45,777 bases of DNA from Verrucomicrobiales bacterium (GTDB taxonomy: Bacteria > Verrucomicrobiota > Verrucomicrobiia > Limisphaerales > CAIMTB01): NCBI GenBank assembly GCA_016795425.1, contig JAEUHG010000042.1, forward strand, positions 1 to 45,777. The letters run 5' to 3'. Below the pieces are notes generated by a model. The model was not told where the DNA came from. It saw only the letters and a list, made by a program, of their open reading frames with translations, and did not search any database. Of this stretch, positions 1 through 8,287 are shown piece by piece. The number at the start of each line of letters is the position of its first letter. The stretch's first letter is position 1. The translations under genes and the position numbers were made by a program.

Positions 1-235
1 CACCTCCGAGTTGTCGAGTGGGCGGCACCACCGTTCCGGCCGGGAATCGCCGTGCTGGGAAAGCGGCAGGGGACTGCGCGGCGTCCACGACGCTTCGCGC
101 CAGTCCGCACCCCGGGGCCAGGCCAACGCTGGTCGTCGTGGAGTGCGGGAGTCCTCTCCCGCCATTTTAACGGAAATCGGCCCGACAACTCAGAGATGCG
201 CCCGTCCCCGGCATGCTCTCTGCTTTCTGCTTCTC

Positions 236-2254
236 ATGGGCTTTCGAAAGCAAATTCTGCCCGGTCGGCACGGTACTGTCCTGATTCAAGCCCTCGCCTG
301 CCTGACCGTTGTCGGCTGTTTCCTCCGGAGCGAGGCCGGCTTGATTAGTCTCGTCGGCCCCACCCTTGGCCGTTTGATCGGGACCCCGCCGATGGTCGAT
401 GTCGAACCGATGTTCCAAGCACCGCCGGACTGGTTCGTCACCGGCGGAGAGCTGGATGTTGCCATTGAAGGCTCAGGCTATTTCGTCGTGCGAGATCCCG
501 AGACACCTCGGCAACCACCTCGGCTCACCCGAAGTGGTTCGTTCCGCATCGATTCGGACGGTCGCTTGATCTCCATTTACGGCCTGCGACTTCAAGGTGT
601 CTCGCCGGATGGGACTTCAGTGATCGACCTGGCCATTCCGGCCAGTCAATCGATCCACGGCGCCACGTTGAAATCTCTGAAGATCGCGCCGGATGGCACC
701 TTCACCGCACTCTACTTTGATGACACGTCGCGCAACGCGGGACGCATCGCGCTCTGGCAACCCGCCCCGGATACCCGACTGTGCCGATGGTCGGACGACG
801 ATTACACCGACCCGGACATGCCCGACGACTGGCGCCTCCGGCTCGTGACACCGGATGGTATCACCCGTCGACTCCACCCGGGATTCGTGCAATCCCCCGA
901 ACCCGAGATCCGGGTGGTCGGTTTCCACAAGCATCGACTACTCGATACGCCATCCTTTCCCATGCGGGTCGGCCTCGAGTTCTGTGTCACTTTCGACGGA
1001 CCTGGCTTCCTGGTGGTTCGCGATCCCAAGACCGGGACCCGCTTCCTGACGCGGTGCGGTCTGTTGCATCAGGATTGGGAAGGTTGGCTGGTGACGGTTC
1101 CCGACGGATATCGCGTTCAAGGCTGGACCAATCGGGCCTTCACCCTGTCCGGCGACATTCGAGTGGATGCCGCCGAGCGTCCGGAAGAATCCGCCGACGC
1201 GATCCTGGCCCACGCAAGCGCACAGCCCGACGGAAGCATCGCAGTGACCCTCTCCGACGGCGTCCGTTTCACCCGCGCCAGATTCGCTATCGCCCAGGTC
1301 CCCGACCTGACCCGACTGGAGGAGATCCGCCACGGTCTCTATGTGATGCCGGGAAGCGAGAATCTCCGGCTCACGAACGAGGCATCCACCGATCTCTCGA
1401 CACGGTTCGAGGTCGGATACCTGGACCCGCGCTTCCTCAGCGCCGAACGCCAGCAATGGATCCACGAGCACTATCGATTCCGCCAGAAAGCCGTCGAACG
1501 CACCGGCGTGGGGTCTCATCTGGCCATCGCAGGCGACGGGTTCTTTCGCATGCGCGATCCCGACACCGGCCGCCAAATCCTGACTCGTTCGGGTCTGTTT
1601 CACTGGTCCGAGGACGGCTACCTCGAAGGGCTCCACGGGTGGCGCGTCCAGGGCCGGTCCTTGACCGAGCCGTCCGAGTCGCTCATCGACGTCCGAACTC
1701 ATCACGGCAAACGGCCGACGAGTTCAGATCGATACGAAATCTCGTTCCAGGGCGAGATCGGATATTCCCTGCCCGATGGCGGCCAGCAAACGCTCGCCGG
1801 GATCGTCCTCGTTCACGTGCCGGACCCGATGATCCTGCGCGAATGCGAACCGCGGCACTACCTGCTCCCGGATGGCGACATCGATCTGTCGCGGTGTTTC
1901 GACGGATCGCCCGACGACCGTCGCCTCGGAAAAGTCATGAGCGGTGCCCTCGAGGCGATCTGGTACGAGGAATACTTCGAGGTGAAGAACATCCCGGACA
2001 CCGGCCGACTCCTCCAATTGCGCGGACTCGCAGGTCGCCTCGCCAAGATTCAAGTCAGCGCTGACATGAATGCCTGGTCGGACTGGATGACGATGGACGA
2101 ATACGGACGGCTCCAGGGGGGTTGGATGGACGTTCGCGATCCGACCAACCGGGCCGTCCCCCTGACGGACATGGTCCTGGATGCGGAAAAGCCCGAGGAA
2201 GGAGCACGCTTCTACCGCCTCCTGGTCGAGACGCGCTCCCAGCCGTGGATGTGA
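236..2254 (+). CDS. exported protein with three flagellar hook/rod-like motifs
   Basis: 672 residues from the ATG at 236. The frame is open back to position 11, but the first 75 codons look non-coding. The ATG at 236 begins a signal-like segment (basic start, then LIQALACLTVVGCF). Three copies of a motif resembling the FlgE/FlgF/FlgG core (AI.G.GFFVVRDP ... LTRSG.F ... DG.L ... G.R.QG) lie near residues 73-121, 251-296 and 428-474, spaced about 177 residues. In flagellar proteins this core occurs once, in the N-terminal D0/D1 region. The C-terminal ~70 residues (IQVSADMNAWSDW ... RFYRLL) match a terminal module in several other exported proteins of this window. There is no flagellar gene nearby, so a role in a flagellum is not supported; a surface or periplasmic structural protein is more likely. 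The true function is unknown. It is convergent with the propeller gene, 36 bases away. Confidence 0.6.
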   Translation: MGFRKQILPGRHGTVLIQALACLTVVGCFLRSEAGLISLVGPTLGRLIGTPPMVDVEPMFQAPPDWFVTGGELDVAIEGSGYFVVRDPETPRQPPRLTRSGSFRIDSDGRLISIYGLRLQGVSPDGTSVIDLAIPASQSIHGATLKSLKIAPDGTFTALYFDDTSRNAGRIALWQPAPDTRLCRWSDDDYTDPDMPDDWRLRLVTPDGITRRLHPGFVQSPEPEIRVVGFHKHRLLDTPSFPMRVGLEFCVTFDGPGFLVVRDPKTGTRFLTRCGLLHQDWEGWLVTVPDGYRVQGWTNRAFTLSGDIRVDAAERPEESADAILAHASAQPDGSIAVTLSDGVRFTRARFAIAQVPDLTRLEEIRHGLYVMPGSENLRLTNEASTDLSTRFEVGYLDPRFLSAERQQWIHEHYRFRQKAVERTGVGSHLAIAGDGFFRMRDPDTGRQILTRSGLFHWSEDGYLEGLHGWRVQGRSLTEPSESLIDVRTHHGKRPTSSDRYEISFQGEIGYSLPDGGQQTLAGIVLVHVPDPMILRECEPRHYLLPDGDIDLSRCFDGSPDDRRLGKVMSGALEAIWYEEYFEVKNIPDTGRLLQLRGLAGRLAKIQVSADMNAWSDWMTMDEYGRLQGGWMDVRDPTNRAVPLTDMVLDAEKPEEGARFYRLLVETRSQPWM

Positions 2255-2290
2255 GCGCGCCCGCGTCCACGTCCGTCGCGGATCCCCTAT

Positions 2291-3691
2291 TCAACTGCCC
2301 TCGAGGCAATAGAGGTTCTTCTTGCCGCGCAAAAAGAGCTGGGTTCCCACCGCCGCGGGCGAGGCGTCGAACTCGTCCTCCAGAATGTTGGTGGCCAGCA
2401 CTTCCAGTGTATCGGCGTCCTTGATCACCATGGTCTTGCCGTCGCGCCCGACCAGGTAGACACGACCATCGGCGCCGAGGGGCGACGCATACACCCCGTT
2501 GAGGCCGGTCAGGCGTTCCGCGTCGATGAGGGCCTTGCCTTCCTTGGCATGAAAACTGGAGAGCATGGCATTGTTGACTGAGAAGAAGTAGAGCCGCTCG
2601 CCGTACAGGAGAGGAGAGGGGACGTAGGGCGTGTTCTTGGCGTGCTTCCAGGTGATGGCGGGTGAATCCGTGAGGTCGCCTTCCTGCCCCAGCTTGATGG
2701 CCAGCAGCGCCGCACCGCGAAAACCGCTGATGGCATACACGTGACCAAAGGCAGCCACGGGCGTGGGAATCACATTCCCCGTCATTCCACCGCATTCCCA
2801 GACCTGCTTGCCCGTTTCCAAATCGTAACTCCTGACTCGTTGCGTGGCGCTCACGACGACCTGTGCCTTGCCCCCGTGTTCGACCACCAAGGGTGTTGTC
2901 CAAGTGGTCGGTTCGTCGCGCTGCTGCCGCCATAGTTCCTTTCCCGTCCGTTTGTCGAAGGCGGCGACAAAATCGGCACCCTCGTGGTCCCAGTTCACGA
3001 TCAGGAAATTGCCGTGCAGGGCCGGTGCACTTCCTTCCCCGAATCCGTTGCGCGTCTGCATCCGGCCAAGGTCCTTCTCCCACCTCTTGTTGCCCTTAAG
3101 ATCGTAAGCGTGGAGACCGCGTGATCCGTAGTGGACGTAGAGCCCATCGCCGTCCGTCACCGGCGAGTGCGAGGCGAAGCCGTGGTCGCGATGATGTCCC
3201 TCGTGGGGAATCTCCTCGCGCGCCACACTGCGCCACAACTCGCGCCCCGTCTTCCGTTCCACTGCCATCACCAGGAATCGATGGGGTACCGTGGGCGCTT
3301 CCGACCGCATGCCACCGCCACCACCACGGGGCGGTCCGCCACCCGCTCCCGGCCGAGGGCCCGCCCCGGGGCGAGGGGCTTCATTGCCTGATGTCTGGGG
3401 AGCCGGGGGAGTCGGTTTGGATTCCGGGGCTGCGGCCGAGACGGGCAGTGCCGTCAGAAGGAAGATCTGGTCCTCCCAAATGATCGGCGTCGAAGTCCCA
3501 TAGCCTGGGATTTCGAATTTCCACTTGAGATGACTGCTTTCGCTCCAGGTGACCGGCGGCTTGGCTTCGGGTGCAACGCCGTTGGCGAGGGGACCCCGCC
3601 ATTGGGGCCATTGCTTGCGCGAGTCGGCAGCGTGGATCGAGACCGCGGCAGCCAACAGGCTGGCGACGATGGGAAGGACTGATAAGTGCAT
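2291..3691 (-). CDS. exported PQQ-binding-like beta-propeller repeat protein
   Basis: 466 residues with a signal peptide (MHLSVLPIVASLLAAAVSIHA, cleavage near residue 21). It is followed by the WPQWRGP signature that opens many verrucomicrobial and planctomycetal PQQ-like propellers. Blade-type repeats are visible: LVMAVERKTGRELWR, DLKGNKRWEKDL, FVAAFDKRTGKELWRQ, RSYDLETGKQVWECGG, GRDGKTMVIKDADT. A Pro/Gly-rich insertion lies near residues 84-133 and is probably a disordered loop. The residues needed for PQQ catalysis in quinoprotein dehydrogenases are not evident, so I read it as a non-enzymatic or unknown-function propeller. The metallo-hydrolase gene ends only 12 bases upstream on the same strand, so the two are probably co-transcribed. 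Confidence 0.88.
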   Translation of the reverse strand: MHLSVLPIVASLLAAAVSIHAADSRKQWPQWRGPLANGVAPEAKPPVTWSESSHLKWKFEIPGYGTSTPIIWEDQIFLLTALPVSAAAPESKPTPPAPQTSGNEAPRPGAGPRPGAGGGPPRGGGGGMRSEAPTVPHRFLVMAVERKTGRELWRSVAREEIPHEGHHRDHGFASHSPVTDGDGLYVHYGSRGLHAYDLKGNKRWEKDLGRMQTRNGFGEGSAPALHGNFLIVNWDHEGADFVAAFDKRTGKELWRQQRDEPTTWTTPLVVEHGGKAQVVVSATQRVRSYDLETGKQVWECGGMTGNVIPTPVAAFGHVYAISGFRGAALLAIKLGQEGDLTDSPAITWKHAKNTPYVPSPLLYGERLYFFSVNNAMLSSFHAKEGKALIDAERLTGLNGVYASPLGADGRVYLVGRDGKTMVIKDADTLEVLATNILEDEFDASPAAVGTQLFLRGKKNLYCLEGS

Positions 3692-3703
3692 GGGGACGAT
3701 CTT

Positions 3704-4702
3704 TCAATACCAGGCCCGTTCCCGGATCTCGATGGCGAGATCGGTTCCGACCTGGGACCGAAGTGTGTTGAGGTTGGCGCGAGTGCCGTCCTGGTTTCGG
3801 TAGTGGTAGGGATAAAGAATGCGTGGAACAAAGGCCCGGGTCACACTGGCGGCCTGGGCCACCGTCATGGTGAACGGCACGTTCATGCACAGGAACGCCA
3901 CGTCGATGTCCCGCAAGGCACGGGTCTCGGGAATGTCCCCCGTGTCGCCGCTCATGTAGAGACGTCGTCCTCCCAAGGTGACGACATATCCATTTCCAAC
4001 ACCCCGGGGATGATTCGCGTTGTAGGCGGGGACCGCCTCCACCGTGAGCCCGAATACATTGGTCGATTCGCCGTTCGCCAGCGGAATAGTCAACGCCTTG
4101 AGGGCGGTCGAAAGACTCGCGTACACCGCTGCCGGCGCGATGATCCAGGTGCCGTCTTTACGCACCGCATCCAGGGTCGCCGCGTGGAAATGATCCCCGT
4201 GGGAGTGACTGACCAGGATCAGATCCGCTTTGGGCAATCCCTGATAAGGCGCAGCCCCACCCACCGGATCGTTGAAGATCATTCGGCCGTTCCAGCTCAG
4301 GACAAAGCTCGCGTGATTGATCGGATGAATCACCGCGTCCCCCGCGCTCGTCGCCAAGTGATCCCCCGTCAATGCCTCGGCATCCGTCACCTCCACCGCG
4401 CGAAAGAATCGCAACCCCGGAATCCCTGCGATCGATTCGAGCCAGGTGTTGGTCCCGGTCGACACCAGCGTTCGGTGCCCGGACCACGCCAGCAGGTCGG
4501 CGGAGGACTCCAAACGAATCTTGGTCCCCGCAGTGGCGCGAACGGTGAGCGACACTTGCGATCCCCCGGCCGCCGCGGACGCGGACGCGGACAGATTCGG
4601 AGGCGATTGCGCCGCAACGCGCCCCGCCACGAAGAGGAGGGCAATGGCACACGCCGGGCGGGCCGAACGGCCGACGGCACTGGGCAGGAGTTTTATTTTC
4701 AT
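3704..4702 (-). CDS. exported metallo-beta-lactamase-fold hydrolase (UlaG-like)
   Basis: 332 residues from the ATG at 4702. The frame extends to 4864, but only the 4702 start puts a signal peptide (CAIALLFVAGRVAAQ) at the N-terminus. Residues about 45-105 carry a small module (IRLESSADLLAW ... LRFFRAVEV) like the terminal modules of neighbouring exported proteins. The MBL domain follows: INHASFVL, FNDPV, then the metal motif SHSHGDHFH with H166, H168, D170 and H171, plus D253 (SGDTGD) and H300 (YPYHYR). This is the layout of the UlaG-like branch of the superfamily, whose known members hydrolyse lactones or phosphodiesters. The substrate is unknown. It is the first gene of a probable two-gene operon with the propeller. 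Confidence 0.87.
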   Translation of the reverse strand: MKIKLLPSAVGRSARPACAIALLFVAGRVAAQSPPNLSASASAAAGGSQVSLTVRATAGTKIRLESSADLLAWSGHRTLVSTGTNTWLESIAGIPGLRFFRAVEVTDAEALTGDHLATSAGDAVIHPINHASFVLSWNGRMIFNDPVGGAAPYQGLPKADLILVSHSHGDHFHAATLDAVRKDGTWIIAPAAVYASLSTALKALTIPLANGESTNVFGLTVEAVPAYNANHPRGVGNGYVVTLGGRRLYMSGDTGDIPETRALRDIDVAFLCMNVPFTMTVAQAASVTRAFVPRILYPYHYRNQDGTRANLNTLRSQVGTDLAIEIRERAWY

Positions 4703-4936
4703 GCGGATCTTGGTGTTGTGAGTTCGTTCGGCGCGACCGGTGACGGATGCTCGTCTCTCCCGATTCGCGCCACGATCCCGATTCACACGCCTTGCCGCTG
4801 GCCCAGGGCGATCAAGGTCCGTGCACTGCCTTCTCCAGGAAGGCCACGGCAGAACGACGGACAACGGCGCGCCATGGTTACCATCGAGTTTGGAATCGCG
4901 AAAAGGGTCCCCCTATCTCCAAGGTCGTGACGAACG

Positions 4937-6151
4937 ATGGCGCCGTCGCCTCCACTCCGGCATCGCCTCCAGGAAGTCGCCCGACTGTTCCTGCGTCTGG
5001 GTGCCACCGCGTTCGGAGGCCCTGCGGCCCACCTCGCCATCATGGAAGACGAGGTCGTGGCGCGCCGGAAGTGGTTGAGTCGCGAAGAATTCATGGACCT
5101 GGTGGGTGCCGCCAACCTGATCCCGGGACCCAACTCGACCGAACTGGCGATTCACCTGGGATACCGTCATGCCGGTCCCTGGGGGTTGGTGGTGGCAGGA
5201 CTCGGATTCATTCTGCCGTCCACGTTGCTCGTGGTTTTGCTGGGCTGGCTCTACCAGCGCTGGGGCGCACTGCCGGACGCCGCCGCGGCACTCTCCGGTA
5301 TCAAAGTCGCCATGCTCTTGATCGTGATCCAGGCGTTGGGTCGGTTGACTCGGACCGCGCTTCGAACCCGGTCTCTCGCGGTACTGGCGGCAGGGGTCGC
5401 CTTGGGATCGCTGGCAGGACTGCATGAAGTCCTGGTCCTGTTGGCAGCGGGTGTCTGGCAGGTTTTGACCTATCGGCATCTTCCCGCGACCAAGCCTGAT
5501 GGAGCGTCGCCAGGATCGCCGCTGATGCCGGGCTGGGATTCAGGGGCAACACTGGCGGCCACCACCGGAACCGCAGCGGCAGCGGCAGCAGCGGCGGTGA
5601 CGGTGGCGGTGCCGTTCAGTTTGACGGGGCTCTTCTGGTTCTTTCTCAAGGTGGGCTCGGTGCTCTTCGGAAGCGGCTATGTCCTGCTCGCCTTTCTGCG
5701 AGCCGACCTGGTGGAACGCTGGGGTTGGATCACCGAGGCCCAACTGCTCGATGCCATCGCCGTTGGGCAGATCACGCCCGGTCCCCTGCTGTCCACCGCC
5801 ACCTTTATCGGTTACCTGCTCGCAGGTTGGCCTGGGGCCGCCGTTGCCACCGTCGGAATCTTCCTTCCGGCATTTGTTTTTGTCGCGGTGAGCAGTCCCT
5901 GGGTGCCACGGCTGCGGCAATCGAAGCCAACGGCGGCGTTTCTCGACGGAGTGAACGCGGCCTCCTGGAGCCTCATGGCATTGGTTACCGTTCAACTCGC
6001 CGATGCCGCCCTTGTGGACCTGCCGCGAATCCTCCTGGCGATAGGAGTGGCCTTGGGACTGTTCCGTTGGAGAGTTCACTCCCTCTGGCTGATGCTCGGT
6101 TCGGCCCTGGCTGGGATCCTCATGGCGCTCATCGAGGGTTCCGCGGGGTGA
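4937..6151 (+). CDS. chrA: chromate transporter, two-domain CHR family
   Basis: 404 residues, the usual size of a full-length (long-chain) ChrA. Two homologous CHR halves are visible. The first has FLRLGATAFGGPAAHLAIME (residues 18-37) and LIPGPNSTE (61-69). The second has FFLKVGSVLFGSGYVLLAFL (235-254), with ITPGPLLSTATFIGYLLAG (279-297). FGGP/FGSG and PGP are the family signatures, and about ten hydrophobic segments are present. ChrA exports chromate across the inner membrane by proton antiport. No chrB regulator or other resistance gene is adjacent. The two halves are joined by a variable linker with an alanine run (residues 213-220). A weak AAGGT stands 11 bases before the ATG. Confidence 0.94.
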   Translation: MAPSPPLRHRLQEVARLFLRLGATAFGGPAAHLAIMEDEVVARRKWLSREEFMDLVGAANLIPGPNSTELAIHLGYRHAGPWGLVVAGLGFILPSTLLVVLLGWLYQRWGALPDAAAALSGIKVAMLLIVIQALGRLTRTALRTRSLAVLAAGVALGSLAGLHEVLVLLAAGVWQVLTYRHLPATKPDGASPGSPLMPGWDSGATLAATTGTAAAAAAAAVTVAVPFSLTGLFWFFLKVGSVLFGSGYVLLAFLRADLVERWGWITEAQLLDAIAVGQITPGPLLSTATFIGYLLAGWPGAAVATVGIFLPAFVFVAVSSPWVPRLRQSKPTAAFLDGVNAASWSLMALVTVQLADAALVDLPRILLAIGVALGLFRWRVHSLWLMLGSALAGILMALIEGSAG

Positions 6152-6212
6152 TCGAAAGGGGAACCCAACACGCTCCCCAGGTTAAAAGATTTCACTAGCC
6201 AATTTCCCCAAC

Positions 6213-6230
6213 ATGCCAACACACTGGCAT
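6213..6230. repeat. small inverted repeat upstream of the OmcB-like gene
   Basis: ATGCCA and TGGCAT form 6-base arms around a 6-base spacer. It lies in the 267-base gap between chrA and the lipoprotein gene, about 90 bases before the promoter-like sequence. No T-run follows, so it is not a terminator. It could be an operator, but nothing else supports that. Confidence 0.25.
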
Positions 6231-6318
6231 CGCCGTTCCAATCGAGGAGTGCCGTGGAATGGTTATCCCGAGGAGAATCTCCGGCGGTATCAGGGATTTC
6301 CGTCGACAGGTGAGCCGC

Positions 6319-6346
6319 TTGACAGGCACGGGTGTGCTCTCATAGT
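6319..6346 (+). promoter_or_regulatory. sigma70-like promoter for the OmcB-like lipoprotein gene
   Basis: A perfect -35 hexamer TTGACA (6319-6324) is followed after 16 bases by CATAGT (6341-6346, 4 of 6 to TATAAT). It would give a leader of about 67 bases before the ATG at 6419. It is the best promoter-like match I found in the window and fits a gene that also has a strong terminator. There is no experimental support. Confidence 0.5.
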
Positions 6347-6418
6347 GCGCTCACAGAACGCCTCGGAACGGAGTGTTCGGGATCAGAGTTCGTTAGTTCA
6401 GTCCAAAACCCTAGTCTT

Positions 6419-8080
6419 ATGCGAATGCAACTCAAACCACTGTCGCTAATGGCGATGTTGGGCGCGGCCCTGGTGATCACCGGGTGTTGCTCAACCACCA
6501 CAGCCAAGTCATCCGGTCGCTCAAGCTATAGCTCTGGATCGGCGTCGAAAACCACTCGTACTCCGGCACCCGCTGTTCAAGCGGAAGCTCCGCGTCCCGC
6601 GCCCGCCGCCCCCCGCCCCGGCGGCTATGGCCCGTCCCATTCCACTTTCGAAGAGGGTGGCATCAAGTACGTCAAGGGTTCCATGGGTTTCCCGACGGGG
6701 CTGCGCGAGAGCAGCGGTATCCTTCTGGAGAAGGTCGTGCCCGCCGAAGTGCTCCTCGGCAAACCCTTCAGTTACGAGTACAAGGTCATCAACCTGACCG
6801 ATTATGCCCTCACCGATGTCATGGTGATGGACAAGGTCACGGACAATTTCCGCACCTCCGATTCCAGCCCGAAGGCTGACTCGGTGAGCGGTGGAATCGC
6901 CACTTGGAAGATCGGCCAACTGGGACCGCGTGAAACGAAGACCATCAAGGTCACCGGCTCCGCGTCCTCCGAAGGCACGATCACCACCTGCGGTTGGGCG
7001 ACCTACAGCCCGATCCTGTGCGAGCCGATCCGCGTCGTGAAGCCGGCCATCGAGCTGGCCAAGACGATGCCGGCCCAGGTCACTCAGTGCGACCCGATCC
7101 CGGTGAAACTCGTCGTCCGCAACAACGGCAGCAGCACCCTCACCGCGGTCAAGGTCACCGATACCCTGCCGTCCGGTCTGACCACCGACGCTGGCCAATC
7201 GAGCGTGAGCTTTGATGCCGGCACCCTGACCCCTGGCCAAAGCAAGGAATTCACCTTCAACGCCAAAGCCGCCCGCACCGGTTCGTTCGACAATCCTGCC
7301 AAGGCCACCAGCGCCCAAGGCGTGGAAGCGGAAGCCAAGGCCTCCGTCAAGGTCGTGAAGCCGGCGCTGACGATTGCCTGCATGACGCCGCCCAAGAAGG
7401 AGAACCTGGGCCTGAGCTACACCGAATTCATCGGCCGTCCCTTCGAGGTCTGCTTTGAGGTCAAGAATACCGGCGACGCCGCCTCGGCCTCGACCGTCGT
7501 GAGCCTCCCGGTTCCGTCCGGCCTTACCTTCCGCTCCGCCACCGAAGGCGGCGCCAACTCCGGAGGCACGGTCACCTGGAATGTCGGCAGCCTCGCCCCT
7601 GGCGCCAGCAAGAAGGTTTGCGCGACCTTCTCGGCGGCCGCTGGCGGTAACTACGCCTTCAACGCCACCACCCGTGGCGCGTGCGCCGATCCGGCCAACA
7701 CCAGCTGCAGCGTCTTCATCCAGGGCGTGAACGCGATCCTGGTCGAAGTCGTCGACAGCCCCGACCCGATCCAAGTCGGCGAAGAGACCACCTACACCAT
7801 CAAGGTGACCAACCAAGGTGGCGGCCTCGACCTCGAACAGATCGGCATCAAGGCGACCTTCCCGGATGAAGTCACTCCTGGCACCGCCTCCAACGGTGGC
7901 AGCGTCAGCGGTCAGACCGTGACCTGGCCGACCGTCGCCAACCTCGCCCTTAATCAAACCCTGACCTACACGGTCAAGGGCAAGGGCGTGAAGCAGGGTG
8001 ATGCCCGTCTCAAGGTCGATGTCACCACGCGCTTGCGCACCACGCCGATCACTGAGCTCGAGTCGACGACGGTCTACTAA
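6419..8080 (+). CDS. OmcB-like lipoprotein with four DUF11 repeats
   Basis: 553 residues from the ATG at 6419; ATG 6425 is an alternative. The frame runs back to 6332, but the earlier codons lack a signal. The N-terminus is a lipoprotein signal with the lipobox VITGC (acylated Cys23), followed by a Ser/Pro/Ala-rich linker (24-75). Four DUF11 beta-sandwich repeats follow at about residues 103-207, 211-313, 316-436 and 438-550, with typical phrases such as VRNNGSSTLTAVKVTDTLPSG and VTNQGGGLDLEQIGIKATFP. The arrangement resembles the chlamydial large cysteine-rich protein OmcB, a sister-phylum envelope protein, but has only scattered cysteines. It probably acts as an abundant cell-envelope structural protein. 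Codon use is strongly biased to C-ending codons, suggesting high expression. Confidence 0.85.
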   Translation: MRMQLKPLSLMAMLGAALVITGCCSTTTAKSSGRSSYSSGSASKTTRTPAPAVQAEAPRPAPAAPRPGGYGPSHSTFEEGGIKYVKGSMGFPTGLRESSGILLEKVVPAEVLLGKPFSYEYKVINLTDYALTDVMVMDKVTDNFRTSDSSPKADSVSGGIATWKIGQLGPRETKTIKVTGSASSEGTITTCGWATYSPILCEPIRVVKPAIELAKTMPAQVTQCDPIPVKLVVRNNGSSTLTAVKVTDTLPSGLTTDAGQSSVSFDAGTLTPGQSKEFTFNAKAARTGSFDNPAKATSAQGVEAEAKASVKVVKPALTIACMTPPKKENLGLSYTEFIGRPFEVCFEVKNTGDAASASTVVSLPVPSGLTFRSATEGGANSGGTVTWNVGSLAPGASKKVCATFSAAAGGNYAFNATTRGACADPANTSCSVFIQGVNAILVEVVDSPDPIQVGEETTYTIKVTNQGGGLDLEQIGIKATFPDEVTPGTASNGGSVSGQTVTWPTVANLALNQTLTYTVKGKGVKQGDARLKVDVTTRLRTTPITELESTTVY

Positions 8081-8114
8081 GATCGTACGGTCACTGAGCC
8101 TCACTACGCTCAAC

Positions 8115-8151
8115 AAGCGGGCCGACCGAAAGGTCGGCCCGCTTTGTTTTT
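8115..8151 (+). terminator. rho-independent terminator after the OmcB-like gene
   Basis: A 13-base perfect stem (AAGCGGGCCGACC with GGTCGGCCCGCTT) closes a GAAA tetraloop and is followed by TGTTTTTG. It begins 34 bases after the stop codon. It is one of the strongest terminators in the window. The A-rich left flank is short, so the reverse direction is weaker. Confidence 0.92.
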
Positions 8152-8187
8152 GCACCGAGTCAGTTGCGGTCCTTGGCTCCCCTTCCG

Positions 8188-8262
8188 ATAGGGGTAGGGA
8201 TGGCACCCGAAGGTGCCACCCCTCCCTCCGAACCGGACTGGCGGATCTCCCGCATCCGGCTC
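8188..8262 (-). ncRNA. group II intron domains V and VI
   Basis: Domain V occupies 8262 to 8230. It starts GAGCCGGATGCGG and ends CCGGTTC, giving the expected lower stem GAGCCGGA/TCCGGTTC with the catalytic AGC triad and a GAGA-type loop. Domain VI occupies 8229 to about 8188. Its stem is capped by TTCG between GGCACC and GGTGCC. Lower down, GGGAGG pairs with CCTACCC, leaving one A unpaired at 8195. That is the expected branch-point adenosine, seven bases before the 3' splice site. Confidence 0.9.
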
Positions 8263-8287
8263 TCCAGTCGATGGGGTCTCAGTGAGA

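Noticed and set aside
236..2254. Part of a flagellar operon
   Set aside because: The motif is repeated three times in a protein with a signal peptide, and no other flagellar gene is present.
3686..4930. Long open frame (414 codons) on the plus strand opposite the metallo-hydrolase
   Set aside because: Arg/Pro/Gly-rich translation with no recognisable motif; the minus strand has a clear MBL enzyme. GC-rich antisense frame.
6213..6230. Terminator of chrA
   Set aside because: Only six-base arms and no T-run.
6521..8206. Open frame of 561 codons on the minus strand opposite the OmcB-like gene
   Set aside because: Low-complexity Gly/Asp/Arg-rich translation; the plus strand has lipobox, DUF11 repeats, promoter-like sequence and terminator.
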